NCBI GenBank assembly: GCA_030141605.1
Contig: JAQGDQ010000033.1
Span: forward strand, 799,214 to 863,213
Reading direction: 5' to 3'
Length of the DNA: 64,000 bases
DNA from: Tubiluchus corallicola
Taxonomy: Eukaryota > Priapulida > Priapulimorpha > Priapulimorphida > Tubiluchidae
This document shows positions 49,422 to 63,686 of this stretch, in pieces. The notes beneath the pieces are model-generated. The model was not told the DNA's origin. It ran no database searches and saw only the letters and a list, made by a program, of their open reading frames with translations. The translations under genes were made by a program, and so were the position numbers. Numbering within the stretch: the stretch's first letter is position 1; every line of letters starts with the position of its first letter.

Positions 49422-52400
49422 TTATATGTCACTATATTGACTATAAGTACCGAAACTTAAATCGTATCGGGTGGAGGCATTCCTTCGTTGCTGTCGGTTC
49501 TTATATCTTCTGTAGCAAACCAGGCTGATAATGACGATTGTACCTACAATGATGACTCCGACTGTGATGCCAATAAGTAATGCCACGCTAGAGTTCATAC
49601 CTACTGTAAAACAAATTACTCGTTTATTACGAAAAAGCCCTTAATGTGTGTTGTAAATAATCTTTTAAAAATAATTTTGATTATTTCAGAAATATTAATC
49701 GTGTTCTTGATTTTATGTCAAGGTTCATAAAGTGCTTAGTAGATGCGGTTGTAGGATCCTGTGTTAATTCAGCCTGCATGCTCATCGCACAAGACTTATT
49801 TATCTCCATAAAAAGCAGAAAAATGCATTTTTTCCATAAAATTTTGGCAATAGTTACACTTACTGGGTTTACCACAGGCGGTTCCTGATTTCGTAGTAGA
49901 GATGTTTTCATACGGTGTTTTGCAAGTGCAGTTGTAGGATCCTATGGTGTTTGTGCAGTCTGCATGCTCATCACACAGGTTAAGATTGCCGTGTAAACAT
50001 TCGTCCACATCTGGAAGTCATCAGTATCATGTAATTATAATATTAATTTAAATATTAAATTGTTTATATCTTCTGTATAAATATCTAAATGCAATACCAT
50101 CCATTAAAGAGAGATCAACAGTGTAACTGGTTTTCAGAAAAAAGTACTTCTGAGTGAACAGGATGAGTAAACGGTTGAGTATACCACTTTTTCAGTAGAA
50201 TAAGTCAGTGTGACACATTGTATGCTCTCGTGGTTCACTTTGACAGTTTCCCTGTCATATTGTCACATGACCATAATTTAAAGATTTCCTTTTAGCAAAT
50301 CTCCCTTAGGCATTTACATATTTTAAAAAAGATTTTTTCATTTTTCTAGAGTGTATTTTTGGTTCAGTAAACCCTCAAAAAATTTTAATATCTTAGACCT
50401 ATTGACCTAAATTCATTTGCATTCAAATAATGTATGTATGAAAAATTTTAATGCATTTTTAAAGTGACAACAGACCTGTTAGAGCTACCGTATTTAGATG
50501 CACAACAACTTTCTGATCAGCTGCAAATTCCCTTGACAGTGTTTCCAGTATGGTATCTATAACTGTCTGCAATATGCTTCTTGTGTCCCTGGAGAAATCT
50601 GTACTGACCTTCAATACTAGTTCTACGTGAATCTGCACCAAAACACTATTGGCTTCTCTTCTTTTTCTCCTCTTTGTTTTATTTTCACTAAATTAAAGAA
50701 ATTTATTGATGGTATCAAGCAGAATTAGCTGAACAACTGCTTTAATAAACTTTGGTCGAAATATAATGAATGTATCAATAGTCACAATTTTGACCTTAAA
50801 CTTACGCATCTAACATAGCAATATTAATATGAGTCAGTCAGTACAATAAAAATTATGCTTCTTAATAAAAATGTTTAACTCACTTGTGGGTTATGTGTAT
50901 TGTGATTGACATAACATCATTTATGACATTTGCAGTATAAAGACCATCTTTTATCTGAAACAAACAAGATTTTACCACAGACTGCTAAATGCCATATATG
51001 AATGAAAGGCTGGCATTAGTCAGTAAATTTACTATTCTACCGCTTGCTTACAAGTTTATGTGCTGGTTAACTGTTGCTTTTTTCGTGATAGCAAACCTGC
51101 AAACTTTAATGTTCTAAATTTCTAATGATTCTATTGGCTTTTTAATCAGCTGTCTTGCTCACGCTCTGTCCGTTTCTAACGTATCTGTCAATTTTCTACA
51201 AAATATTTATATTTACTTTTAGCAGAAGTAATGCCTCAATGTCGTCTTCTTCAAGTGTGTCCATCCCAATTAGTGTAGCATTGAATTCCAAGTGATACCA
51301 TTCTACATTACCTGTTAAAAAGTATCATTGAATTAAGTATGGTGCTGATTTTTGGTTTTTAGATTTTTTGATAGCTTATGTCACTTAATGTATAGTTGCA
51401 CTTAAAATACTTAAAACAGAATGTGTACCTGATTTTAAGATAGTGAGTATATCCATATGAGTGCCAGCTAAGTGGGATAAGATAGGCATTGCCAAATCTT
51501 CTAGGTTTATCGAAACCACGGTTGATGTCTCATTTGTTAGTTCCATTATGTTTTCAAACCATGTATGTGTGTCAATGTATTGGAATTGTTGAGTAATGTC
51601 AGTTGTTGCAGTTGTATCAACTAACATATCTGATGTGAAACTCCTGTTTTGCAAAGCTTGTGTGTTGTCAGCAGTAATATCATTTTCGAACTTCACTGTA
51701 CCATCAGTTGTGAATTCTCCAGTGGTGTAATGACTAGTTCGTGAAATATTAATACCAATTGTTTCTCTGAACATAGTTACTGCTGTTTGATTGGTAATTT
51801 CTACAAACAAGGTTGTTTTAGTGGCACCAACTGCCTCCCCAGATGTAATTTCATCAGTCATCTGTTCAGTGACAGTCGCTGGCACTGTATGTTTTGTAAC
51901 ACTGTCATCAGTATCATGTTTCATTGCTTGAATATTGCTATATTCTGTTGTCAAAGTGACATTTGCGTGCGCTTGGTTGTTCGACTGTTGGGACTTTATT
52001 TTGTCAATGGCTACCACATCCACATAAAACCCAGACATTTCCCCTAGCTCATTAGTGTTGAAAATTATTCGGATGTAATGTCCGTGGAACACGTCTGATG
52101 GCGGTTTCATATTGCCACAGTACATTTCTGTATGTAGTTCTATGTTCCTGTAATATCTGATGATTTTTACGTGATCATAAGCTTCATCGTTACAACTTGC
52201 AGGATTGGAATCCACTTCAAAGTGTTGAAATTCTAGATTCACTAGTTGGTCAGGCTCTGCTTTGATAATTATGTCACAGTAAGAGTAAGGATCATATACA
52301 TTAGGAAAGTTTGGACTGCTGATCGTACCATTGACATGCAAGCAAGAGCCAATGTTTTTGTCTTGAACATTGGTGTCCTCTATTGCTGCTCTAATCATTT

Positions 52401-53748
52401 CCAGAATTCTTTGCTGCCGGTCGCTTTTTTGGTTAATGTCAATAGTTTTAAGTAGCTGTAGACAGGATAAAATACTCCATGATTTTTTCGGTTGGTTTTC
52501 AACAGAACTAGCGACTGAGCAAACCTTACTGAGAAAGCCGAGTGCGAAGACGCTGGACGTCGGTACCTTTGCAATATCCTCATAACTGCTTGTAATGGCA
52601 TTAAATATTTCAATTAGTTCCCGTTCTTTATCTGATATCATAAAGTCACGCTTTAGTCTGACTTTTGATATGTCGCCTAGAAGAAACACAAGACGTTTGC
52701 TTTAATTTGAAATACACAGTTATAAAATATTTTGAGCAGCAACAGTTGTGTTCTTACTAACTGGGTAGTGATTTAGCTTACTTAGTCGACAAGTGCAAAA
52801 GTAATACGTGGGCCTAGCAGACTAAAGATTTCGTGCATCCCTGTAGACAGCAATAACAAAACTGGTACTGCACCTTCTGTTAGTTTAATATTAATTTTAG
52901 TAGATGATGCTACAGCCTAGTGACATTTGATAACAAAGAAGATGTAACTTTTAAGCTGGTACCCTTTAATTTAACACTAGTTGCTTTTGTAAAGGCTAGA
53001 GCACTAACTCATATGCCATTCGTAACTGCAATATGTAAACCGATGTTACAACAAAGGTAATGTTCAGTCATCCTCTCAGTCATTAAAAAGATCAGTTCAG
53101 TACACGATCTAACGGCGATTTATTCCCTATGATAAATTACTGCAATATTCAAGCAGCTATGATGGCTCTTAAACCCGCATCATTTATGCCCTCAAGCATA
53201 GCTACATCAAAATAAGGGTCTCTTATATTATAATAAAAACGTAACGTATTGCATTATGCGTAGCAGCAAAGATAATTAAAATAGACGAAACGAAAAGAGG
53301 TGAATTGTCATAATAGCCCCATATCTGCATTCCAGATGCCCCTGCATTCAACGTAGAGTTAGTGTCTCTTATTTAGAGCTTTATTATGAAGTGTTCTTGA
53401 AGTACACTTACCTACGTTTTTTCTGATGGTTTCGACAGCTGACGAGAAATAGGCACCAAACTCCTGTTAAATAAAAAGAATTGCGTGTATGATAGTGAAT
53501 ATGACTATTATTTATTGTCTCTTTAGAGTTTAGGCACATTAGGAATAAAACTTAGCTTTATTTGAATTAGCATTTTTAATTACAAAGCAAGAAAGCGCTT
53601 TAATTAGCATTAGTATTTACCCATTGCATACCTGTGACAGTTTCGGTTTCTTGATTGCTTGAAACTGTTGTAATATAGCGATTGATAAGCACAATAAAAT
53701 AAGACACGCAACACATTTTTTTGCTTTAGCAATTTTTTGGTTATACAT
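49422..53748 (-). CDS. CUB-SEA-EGF type I membrane protein, 8 exons, 704 aa
   Basis: Exons (minus): 53748-53632, 53463-53412, 52676-51429, 51311-51217, 50954-50884, 50687-50476, 50010-49873, 49603-49422; all phases agree. Order: hydrophobic N-terminal segment (CVACLILLCLSIAIL, residues 12-26; signal peptide or anchor), helical region (about 57-160), CUB domain 168-279 with Cys168/190/218/243 and an acidic calcium-site pattern, Ser/Thr-rich stalk 280-460, SEA domain about 475-598, calcium-binding EGF 599-644 (DVDEC start, six Cys), transmembrane helix 651-676, basic then Tyr-rich tail 677-704. The SEA strand pair that normally holds the G-SVVV self-cleavage site reads ANSVLVQ and is preceded by RRKRR (534-538), a furin-type site. 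Likely role: processed cell-surface adhesion or receptor protein. I do not recognise a named orthologue. A possible AATAAA (minus) is at 49394-49389, very close to the stop. Confidence 0.85.
49690..49795 (-). pseudogene. Decayed duplicate of the EGF exon (pseudo-exon) in the last intron of the SEA/EGF gene
   Basis: Read on the minus strand, the intron 49872-49604 holds a second copy of much of exon 7: GATGAGCATGCAG, then AACAC, then GGATCCTACAAC are identical in order and near-identical in spacing to the real exon at 50010-49873. Most EGF cysteine codons are lost, and I see no intact exon boundaries. It is a tandem exon duplication that has decayed. Confidence 0.8.
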
Positions 53749-55457
53749 AATGTATATTATATTATGACAACAAAAATAAACAGCTTGACATCAAAACAAA
53801 CTTAGAAGTGCAACAGCATAGTTATAACTGTGATAACTGTAGAATATAGCAAGTATATACAACCTACGTGGCTTCAATTTCGTTTTTCCAACCTTACCAA
53901 AGGCTGAACTATATTTGTGGGCTATACCCGTACATTACATACGTAGGAGTTTTTATGAATTAGCAAGGACAAGCAAAACCTTTGAGAAATGTATGAGATA
54001 GTCCATTTTAAACAAATACTGTACTGCATTAGTAGGCATACCCGTTGTCATTATTAACGCATTAGCGTGTTGGCATTATCATCGTCACCATTATCGCCTT
54101 TGCCGTAGTTATCATCATCGTTATTGTCATCAGTCATCGTCGTCAGCAATAAATACAACGACAGCAAAAGGAACACCAGCGATAGTAGCAACAAAGACAA
54201 TAGTAACAGTAATGACACATGGAAGTTATTGACCGCTATAATATCAAATCTTATCAAATTAAATTAATTTATTTGACTCCAGCAATAGTTATATACCAAC
54301 ATACAAAATAAATAGATTAAATAGCATAAGAGAAAAATTAATTAATGAAACCATAACTATTCATAACCAAACAGAGTAATTGCTGCGTGACACACTGAAA
54401 GCCTGCTTGGAAAAGCGCCATGAATGAGGAACAAAATAATGGTTAAGGCTAGTGGACACGATAGAAAGGAAAGATAGTAAGATTAGGGACAAAAGGAAAA
54501 AAAGGAAGAAAGGAAACAACTCTTATGACGGCAAAACCCGCATAAGAGCACTTCGTGCATCAATAAGATTAAATTGAAGTCATTAGAACTATTAATGCAC
54601 GAGCGTTCCACGTAGTGTAAAAAAGGCCAAGAAATAGTGTTTACATAAGATTTAGTACAAGACAGCCTAGTTTATGCGTCAGAGATGATATCGCATAACG
54701 GCTTGATGGCTAAGAGTTTTATAGTACTTCAATCGAATGGAAAGAAATCGACTTTTTCTTTGCCCCGTTACTTCTCTCAAAAATGATATCGTATATCCTC
54801 ACAAAGAGCCAAGTAAACGTTTTTTACACAGTGTGCGTGAAACATAAAAAAATCAATTTATCGATAGATGAATGGCCTGCGGGAAGCCATTTGCTCTGCC
54901 CGAGTTGAGAAACGCCTATAAGTTGACTTTCCATAATATTATCCACGAAATGGAATAGTGGGAAAGGGATGGCGAAGATCTATTAGCTGATTTATAAATG
55001 AAAAACATTTATTTATTTTTTGCTGAATGACAGTTACGTTTTTTTAAGTGAATGAAAACGTTGTTTGTTTTGTGTGTGTGTGTGTGTGTGTGTTTTGCGA
55101 CTGTTATTTTTGTGCTAGTAGAAATCAGCCTGTCCCATAGACCGTAGACGTAATACAATAAAAGAAGTTTATTCCATACAGTTCATAAAATAAACTGTGG
55201 TCAAAACGAGCAAAACGTTTAACAAATATTTATCGAAAGTAAATATTAAACACCATCAACTAACATTTAGTACGTCAACTTAATACAACTTTTTTTGTTA
55301 TCCTGCGGCATTACATAATATGAAAATTCCGAATATCATTTCTTAGGCTGCACATTCAGAATTGCAGTACATCTGCCACTTTCTCAAATCCTTTTTGCCA
55401 AGCATATATAGTATTGATTAATTTTGCAAACGAACTACCAGGGAGTAGGTCTTCGAG
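53749..55457. other. Intergenic spacer between the SEA/EGF gene and the 255-aa gene
   Basis: AT-rich. It holds an orphan AGGGTCTCTTATA match (about 53215-53227, just inside the SEA gene's intron 1) to the 9.5-kb MITE terminus, an ATC/GTC-rich low-complexity patch at 54090-54140, and a (GT)n run at 55073-55093. A minus-strand AATAAA at 55173-55168 may be the polyadenylation signal of the 255-aa gene. No other gene is seen. Confidence 0.5.
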
Positions 55458-56225
55458 TTATTTCTTCTTTCTGCTCGTTTTTCCTGATATCATGTCCATA
55501 ATCGTGTTGATAAGTATGACGCGCTTAATGGTCTCTCGCTCTTCTGCTTCCATTTTCTTAATCAGTTCTTCGTGCGCCTTTATTGCAGCTGCGTCGGGCG
55601 TTACTTCTACACTTACTGTAGTTCCATATTCAGTAACAACTACTTCCACCGCTTCTGTTATTATTTTTATTGTAGGCTCAGTAGTTGTAGTCGTAGTCGA
55701 TTCAACTTCTTGCTCTGACGAGGCATTGGTTGACTTCAGTTCTGCCGAAGAGGCAGTCATTTCTCTAATTATTGGTGTGATCGCAGTACTAGTTTGAAGC
55801 AACTTTAATAACTCTTCTGTTTCGTTGACGTTAGTAACACTTACAGTTTCATTCGCTTCAGCCATAGCTTCGTCATAGCCCTGTTCAGCAGGCCATGGTT
55901 CTTCAGTTCCAGTTTCATTACTTTCAGCTTGCCTAGTCTCATTGACAACATAGTTGCCACCAGTCCCTTTGACAGCACCAGTAATATTCTTCTGCACCTC
56001 CTGCTGTTCCTGTTTCTCACCAGCCAAAGCAGCCCCTGCAGTTTTGTTGCCCACTAAACTACTCGCTTGGCCATGTTCTTCACCTTCCTGTTCACCTTGT
56101 AACTCACTCGCCGATGGTTTCTTCGACATCACGATAAAGGTGACAGCTAGTACGACCACAATTAAGATTACCAGGACGGCAAATCCAACAGCCAGTCGTT
56201 TGTAATTCTTAAATTCCATTCTCAC
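55458..56225 (-). CDS. Intronless 255-aa type II membrane protein, cysteine-free, glycosylation-rich
   Basis: One uninterrupted frame. A basic N-terminus (KNYKR) precedes a strong hydrophobic helix at residues 11-33, then SKK. The remainder is a low-complexity Ala/Glu/Thr/Val ectodomain, predicting a type II single-pass protein. Seven N-glycosylation sequons (N60, N80, N95, N103, N125, N134, N167), a run of seven threonines near 177-182 broken only by Glu/Ser neighbours, no cysteine, and a Lys/Glu-rich helix ending in RKKK. Two start codons are possible, Met1 or Met3. I recognise no family. Composition fits a mucin-like or stalk-type surface protein. It is divergent to the 336-aa gene, with 1458 bp between start codons. 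The antisense frame at 55414-55797 is its shadow. Confidence 0.75.
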   Translation of the reverse strand: MRMEFKNYKRLAVGFAVLVILIVVVLAVTFIVMSKKPSASELQGEQEGEEHGQASSLVGNKTAGAALAGEKQEQQEVQKNITGAVKGTGGNYVVNETRQAESNETGTEEPWPAEQGYDEAMAEANETVSVTNVNETEELLKLLQTSTAITPIIREMTASSAELKSTNASSEQEVESTTTTTTEPTIKIITEAVEVVVTEYGTTVSVEVTPDAAAIKAHEELIKKMEAEERETIKRVILINTIMDMISGKTSRKKK

Positions 56226-57076
56226 GCTAAAATTTCTCTTGACTGTTACAACTGATACGCTACACGTACTTCAGTGTGTATAAATCAAGTAACTGTACAT
56301 AAAAATTGTCACAGATAGGTACACCCAGATATTACATGCCTCGAAGTGGCTTCTTTTCCTACAAATGCTAAAAGTACTTTGCGTGTACTAATCTATTCTA
56401 ATTGCACGTATCACCTTATTGACGATGATGATTAATCTCATTTTAAATACTTTATCTGCATAAATGGGCTTTTAGTTACGGGATTATAATTTAACTTAAT
56501 TATAAACACACATACGCATGCACGTCCGCACGCACACGCGCAATTAAATGTATGCAATTGTGTATAGTTACTACGACTGTTAAAAATTATAACCAAAAAA
56601 CTACATTTGCCGCTATTAAAATTATTACGCAATATGCCAAATCGCTGACTAAGATCATTAGGTAGAATATTTGAATTTATCTGAGCACATTTAGGTCTGG
56701 TGTGTACACCAGTTAAGTCACTAAATTTTCAGTATTTAAATAATCACCTTTTTAAAGGAAATCGATTTCGGCCTCTAATAATTAAGATTTATCTTGTGCC
56801 GTACCGGTACGTACTTTTTATTAATTTACAGTTTCATATGGACTGGATCGACCTGCAAAATCCTTGCAGACGAAGTAGAAGGAGATACTAAGCGCTTATT
56901 ACACATAACTTTATTGGTATACACCAGGTAGACTTTTTAAAATGTACCTTCACTTCAGTAATTTTTTTCCCGAATGCGCATTTTCTTTGAGAGACCCTTA
57001 ATACACTCTGAATGACAAGTACTTGCTGAAAACAAAGTCCAAATACCTAGGATAGGGTTAAGTCCAGGATACAGAA
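56226..57076. other. Divergent intergenic region, left part
   Basis: AT-rich with a small CA/CG-rich purine-pyrimidine alternation at about 56507-56541. Short frames only. The start codons of the two intronless membrane-protein genes lie on either side of this region and the next element. Confidence 0.5.
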
Positions 57077-57475
57077 GCCAGGGTTTCACGGGGTTCGCGA
57101 CTTCGGGGACTACTCATAAGTCCAACAGTCGTTAATTAGGCTAAAAATGTCCCCAAAATGATCGCAAAATGCCGTTGCCATTATCGCCAAACGGTCACTG
57201 GCTTCCCTGGGAAATTTTAAAACTTTTAAAGTTTGCCGCCGGAATCGCCAAAACTTCTCCAAACTGGCGTAAAGTTGTCTGAACATGTGCGAACCAAGCG
57301 CAAATATGTTTCGTGACTTTCGCTAACAATTTCAAAATGCGTCAATGTGTTGCAACATCGCTTTGTGGTATAAAAGTCGCAGAAAAGTGGCGAAAATCGC
57401 GCCAGATTGTTTAGAAATTAGCGTGACAGATTTACTACACAGACAACAAAAATTCGCGACCCCGTCGCACCTGGC
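57077..57475. mobile_element. Candidate 399-bp MITE with GCCAGG termini upstream of the 336-aa gene
   Basis: The left end GCCAGGGTTTCACGGGGTTC (then GCGA) matches the inverse of the right end, GCCAGGTGCGACGGGGTCGC (then GA), with mismatches over about 25 bp. The block is distinctly richer in G+C and in CG dinucleotides than its flanks. It contains a perfect TATAAAAG at 57369-57376, 308 bp before the next start codon. Target duplications were not identified. Confidence 0.55.
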
Positions 57476-57683
57476 TTTACGAATATCGACGATTGTTACT
57501 GTAGCAGACCTACCTCATTTCTTCCAGGCTGTAAAAGAAGCGTAGTCTACCTGCTGTACAAACAACTACCAATAGGCCGCCATAACCATCTACAGCCTAA
57601 TAACGCAGTGTAAACTGATGAATAGGTGCATTACTTTCTTGCCTGTTGTTTGTGTTTAGCGACTAACTGTCTCAGTAATCGTA

Positions 57684-58694
57684 ATGCCTGAATGGTGGGA
57701 CAGACTGAAGTCAATGAAGAAGAAAAATGCCGCGGTTGACATGAGCAGTTTCAAGATGCAAGTTATAGCCGTTTATGCGATGGTTGTCATTGTGGTACTG
57801 TGCTTTACTGTACCGTTCCTAGTGCACAGTCACCAGATCAAGAACCATAATAATGCAATTGCAGCACAACTTGAACTTAAAAATCAAAGTCGAGAAAACG
57901 ACACGTCATATCAAACTCTTTCACAAGAAGATGAATACAACACAGTTCTGGAAAAACTGTTAGACAAGTATGCTCAGTTTAAAGAAAAAATTGAAAATAT
58001 GAGCACACAGTATAACGCATTCGAAACAGAATTTAACAGTACGAAGGAAAATTATCGCACTTTTCTTGCAGCACTGGAGTTGGTTCAGGAGCATTACAAC
58101 ACTTTAGCTAAAGAACATCAAGAAGTAATGTCAACCTACAATGAATCTGATATTGAACATGTAATTGATGAGGTGATAGTGCAGGCAGGGACTGATGCAA
58201 AAGCACTGCTGAGAGAAACAATGGAACATTTTAAAGAAATTGGAAAGTTCTTGGAAGAAACTAAAGACGAGTATGAGGGTCTGAGTGCTGAACTGCGGGA
58301 CACTGGTGTAGAGTATATTGAGCTTCGCAGAGAACCACATGATAATCTAATACACGAGATTCTGGAGTTGGATAAGTTACAAACTGAACTAGAAAATGAA
58401 CTACATGAAGCGGACTTAAAGTACAGTGCACTAGATGATTTTAACCTGACGTCGTTAGATGAAGCTTTTAAACAGTCTAGTGACACGTACAGTGAGATAA
58501 AAGGAAAGGTACACGAAACACATCAACAACAATATAGTTTGGAATTAGAAATCCTTGAAACAGGAAGCCTGTACGCTAACCTGGTAAAAAATCTGAACGC
58601 AATCGAAGAACAACGCAAACAGTTGTCTGAAACATTTAGAAGAATAGAAGAGTATGCGGCTTTGTGGGAAGTTGTAATCGGAAATCACACATAG
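57684..58694 (+). CDS. Intronless 336-aa type II membrane protein with coiled-coil ectodomain
   Basis: One uninterrupted frame beginning MPEWWDRLKSMKKK. The cytosolic basic head is followed by a transmembrane helix at residues 25-47 and an extracellular or lumenal region of about 290 aa that is Glu/Lys/Leu-rich with heptad-like spacing throughout, predicting a long coiled coil. There are seven N-glycosylation sequons (NQS, NDT, NMS, NST, NES, NLT and NHT at the C-terminus). The only cysteine is inside the membrane helix. The design recalls coiled-coil stalk proteins such as scavenger-receptor or Golgi type II proteins, but no family is recognised. It faces away from the 255-aa gene, which has the same topology. 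Confidence 0.8.
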   Translation: MPEWWDRLKSMKKKNAAVDMSSFKMQVIAVYAMVVIVVLCFTVPFLVHSHQIKNHNNAIAAQLELKNQSRENDTSYQTLSQEDEYNTVLEKLLDKYAQFKEKIENMSTQYNAFETEFNSTKENYRTFLAALELVQEHYNTLAKEHQEVMSTYNESDIEHVIDEVIVQAGTDAKALLRETMEHFKEIGKFLEETKDEYEGLSAELRDTGVEYIELRREPHDNLIHEILELDKLQTELENELHEADLKYSALDDFNLTSLDEAFKQSSDTYSEIKGKVHETHQQQYSLELEILETGSLYANLVKNLNAIEEQRKQLSETFRRIEEYAALWEVVIGNHT

Positions 58695-61132
58695 CACAAC
58701 TTGCAAGCTCTCTTATGAGTTTCTATTATTCAAAAAAAACTTTTACTACTGGACATGTTCATCTTCAACCTCAAGCTGTCATGTTGTAATACGGGACAAG
58801 TGCAAAATATTCAAAAAACCTACAACTACTCTGGTTACTACTTCAGATGAACAGTTCCTCATTTCTGTTAAATTACGTGTAACAATTTATCATTTATTGT
58901 GTGTTCTCATTCATATGAATTATACTTATAAATGGAAATTACAGTATTCGTAAACCACTACAACTAGCAATTGTAAACATTTAATTCGTTACATTATTTA
59001 TGGAAACTGTGTCAAATGTAATCAATACTGACTCTACTCCTGTAAAACAAACAAGTAAAAGAAAGCAAAAACAAGCAAATATAAAACACATGCAAAATAT
59101 TCCATTATTATTATTACATCATATTATTAAACTATAAGGAAACAAGTACAGGGAGCTTGTTCAAAATATCTGTAAATTATACAGGTTGGTTATGAAATGC
59201 TACAAGTTGGCTAAGAAAAAGAGACTACTCAACAAGATGAATAACTTGAACTAATACTTTATGCATGATGGTATGTGCATGTGAAATAGTGATCCTTTTT
59301 AACACACAACTTCAAAAATTACTATTATAGCACAAGTTGCTATATAGCGTTTTGCCAGATATCTTGTAAGCTGTAAGACAAGTTGCAAGTTGTATCTTGT
59401 AAGACAGCTTTACATCAGTCACAACTTGTCGTATGTACCATCAGGTTCATAATTAGAGAAAAGACGTGTCAGAGCAAATATTAATTCTTTAATTATTGAC
59501 CATTTAGTGTTTGTGTAGCAAAATGTATTCGTGGAATTTCTGCCTATTTTCTGCATTAAAATTAAGAGATAATTTTAAAATGGTGAACAAACATGGACCT
59601 GTTAAACAGATACATACATTATTTATAGCTGAACAAACCAGAAAAGTGAGCCAATTAGCTATAAAACAGAAGTAATTTCTATTTTTACTCATTTATGTGT
59701 TGCAAATACCATACTTATATACCGCGTCTAGTTGACAAAACAAACTATTTACAGCACACCACCTACATAGAGCTTCATAACAAGTTTACACAGTAGACAC
59801 ACCTGCCAACTAAAATTAATAGCAAATGGGGAGCCCACTAGAAAATATTTGTGTGTAACAATATGACAGCCTTACAGTCAGTACATACACAAAGTGCACA
59901 TGTACATGTATCATGTATTTTGATATCTTGGCACCAAATACATGACAGCCTTAATCAAAGTAACCAAATGCAGTAATTTAACTATTATTTTTCTTACTAT
60001 AACATCTGAGCTATGTAAGAACTTGTAGATATTGCTACTCACTAATCTAAGTAAATCCAGCCGACATATAAAATGTTAGAATAAACTTGATTTAAAGAAA
60101 AACAGCTTAGTGTCTTTATAAATGTGCTCTTTTATCTCTGTCATAGGTGGAATTAGTATCCATAAATATAGGCCCCTGTGTTTTCACAGCAGTTACTATA
60201 ATACTGCATGCCAAATTTAACACTGCATACAGATTCTCTTAGCAACAAATACGTACAAGCAAATTTCCTATAACAAGTCAGTAGACTCCCAAATATCCAT
60301 TTTACACAAATAAATATCCATCTTAATAATTTGTTATAATTATAAATTGCTACAAATAACAGTTTCACTAAACAGAAATCAATTTCGTGTATACTCCTAG
60401 AGTAGTACACATCGCATACTGTACAAATCCATAGACTTCCATTATAAAAGCGGTACAGCACTTAATATACAGTATTAATGTCAATTACAATCACATAACT
60501 GTTGTAACACATCATGAAACTCTCAAGTTCCCCATTCAGCCACATGTGGCGTCATGAGCTGCGCTCCTGTAGTAAATGTGATAAAAAGTTTCGAAAAGCA
60601 AATTTCAGAAAACTGTAAGCAACCAACATACCGGGATATTAATGGAATGACTAGTCAGAGAAACTTCAATAGGAAATGAAAACTAATTGAACAACAAGAG
60701 CAACAAGCCACAGCACTTGCAGTGACTGCAAGGGTAACTATAGAGGTGCACCAATCCTTCTAACATATGCATGAGAAAAACCAGATCACTAGGAGACGGA
60801 ATGAAATAATATACACATGCCTATTGTTTAATATTTACTGTTTGTGACAGAGGTTGTTCTTATGCATATGTTGTGTCTGGCATGTTTTGTACAGCTTTCA
60901 TACATCACATAACATCAAACAGAGAAGTTTACAAATTATTCTGCATGGACTGTGTGCGACACAAGACGACAACACACAACGTGCCCATGTCACACTAAAT
61001 AATGCAGTCATCTTCTATACAGAAAAAAATCGATGAGCAAAAATTAACGAATAACTGAAAGGAAAGTTGCTACAGCATGTTTGTGTGACATGAGAATGAG
61101 GCGTGTTGTTTCGCTCCATTGCCTAACGACCT
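58695..61132. other. Intergenic spacer and Rab1 3' UTR region
   Basis: No coding evidence. Around 59335-59440 CAAGTTG and TTGTAAG motifs recur in both orientations. The part nearest 61132 should hold the Rab1 3' UTR; no convincing minus-strand AATAAA was seen nearby. Confidence 0.5.

Positions 61133-63686
<2,554 letters not shown>

Noticed and set aside
49796-50008. 70-aa minus frame as a stand-alone EGF gene
   Set aside because: It is exon 7 of the SEA/EGF gene read into its intron; neighbouring exons join in phase.
55414-55797. 127-aa plus-strand frame
   Set aside because: Antisense shadow of the 255-aa gene, caused by its Thr/Val/Glu-rich codons.
58131-58486. 69- and 116-aa minus-strand frames
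   Set aside because: Antisense shadows of the coiled-coil gene.
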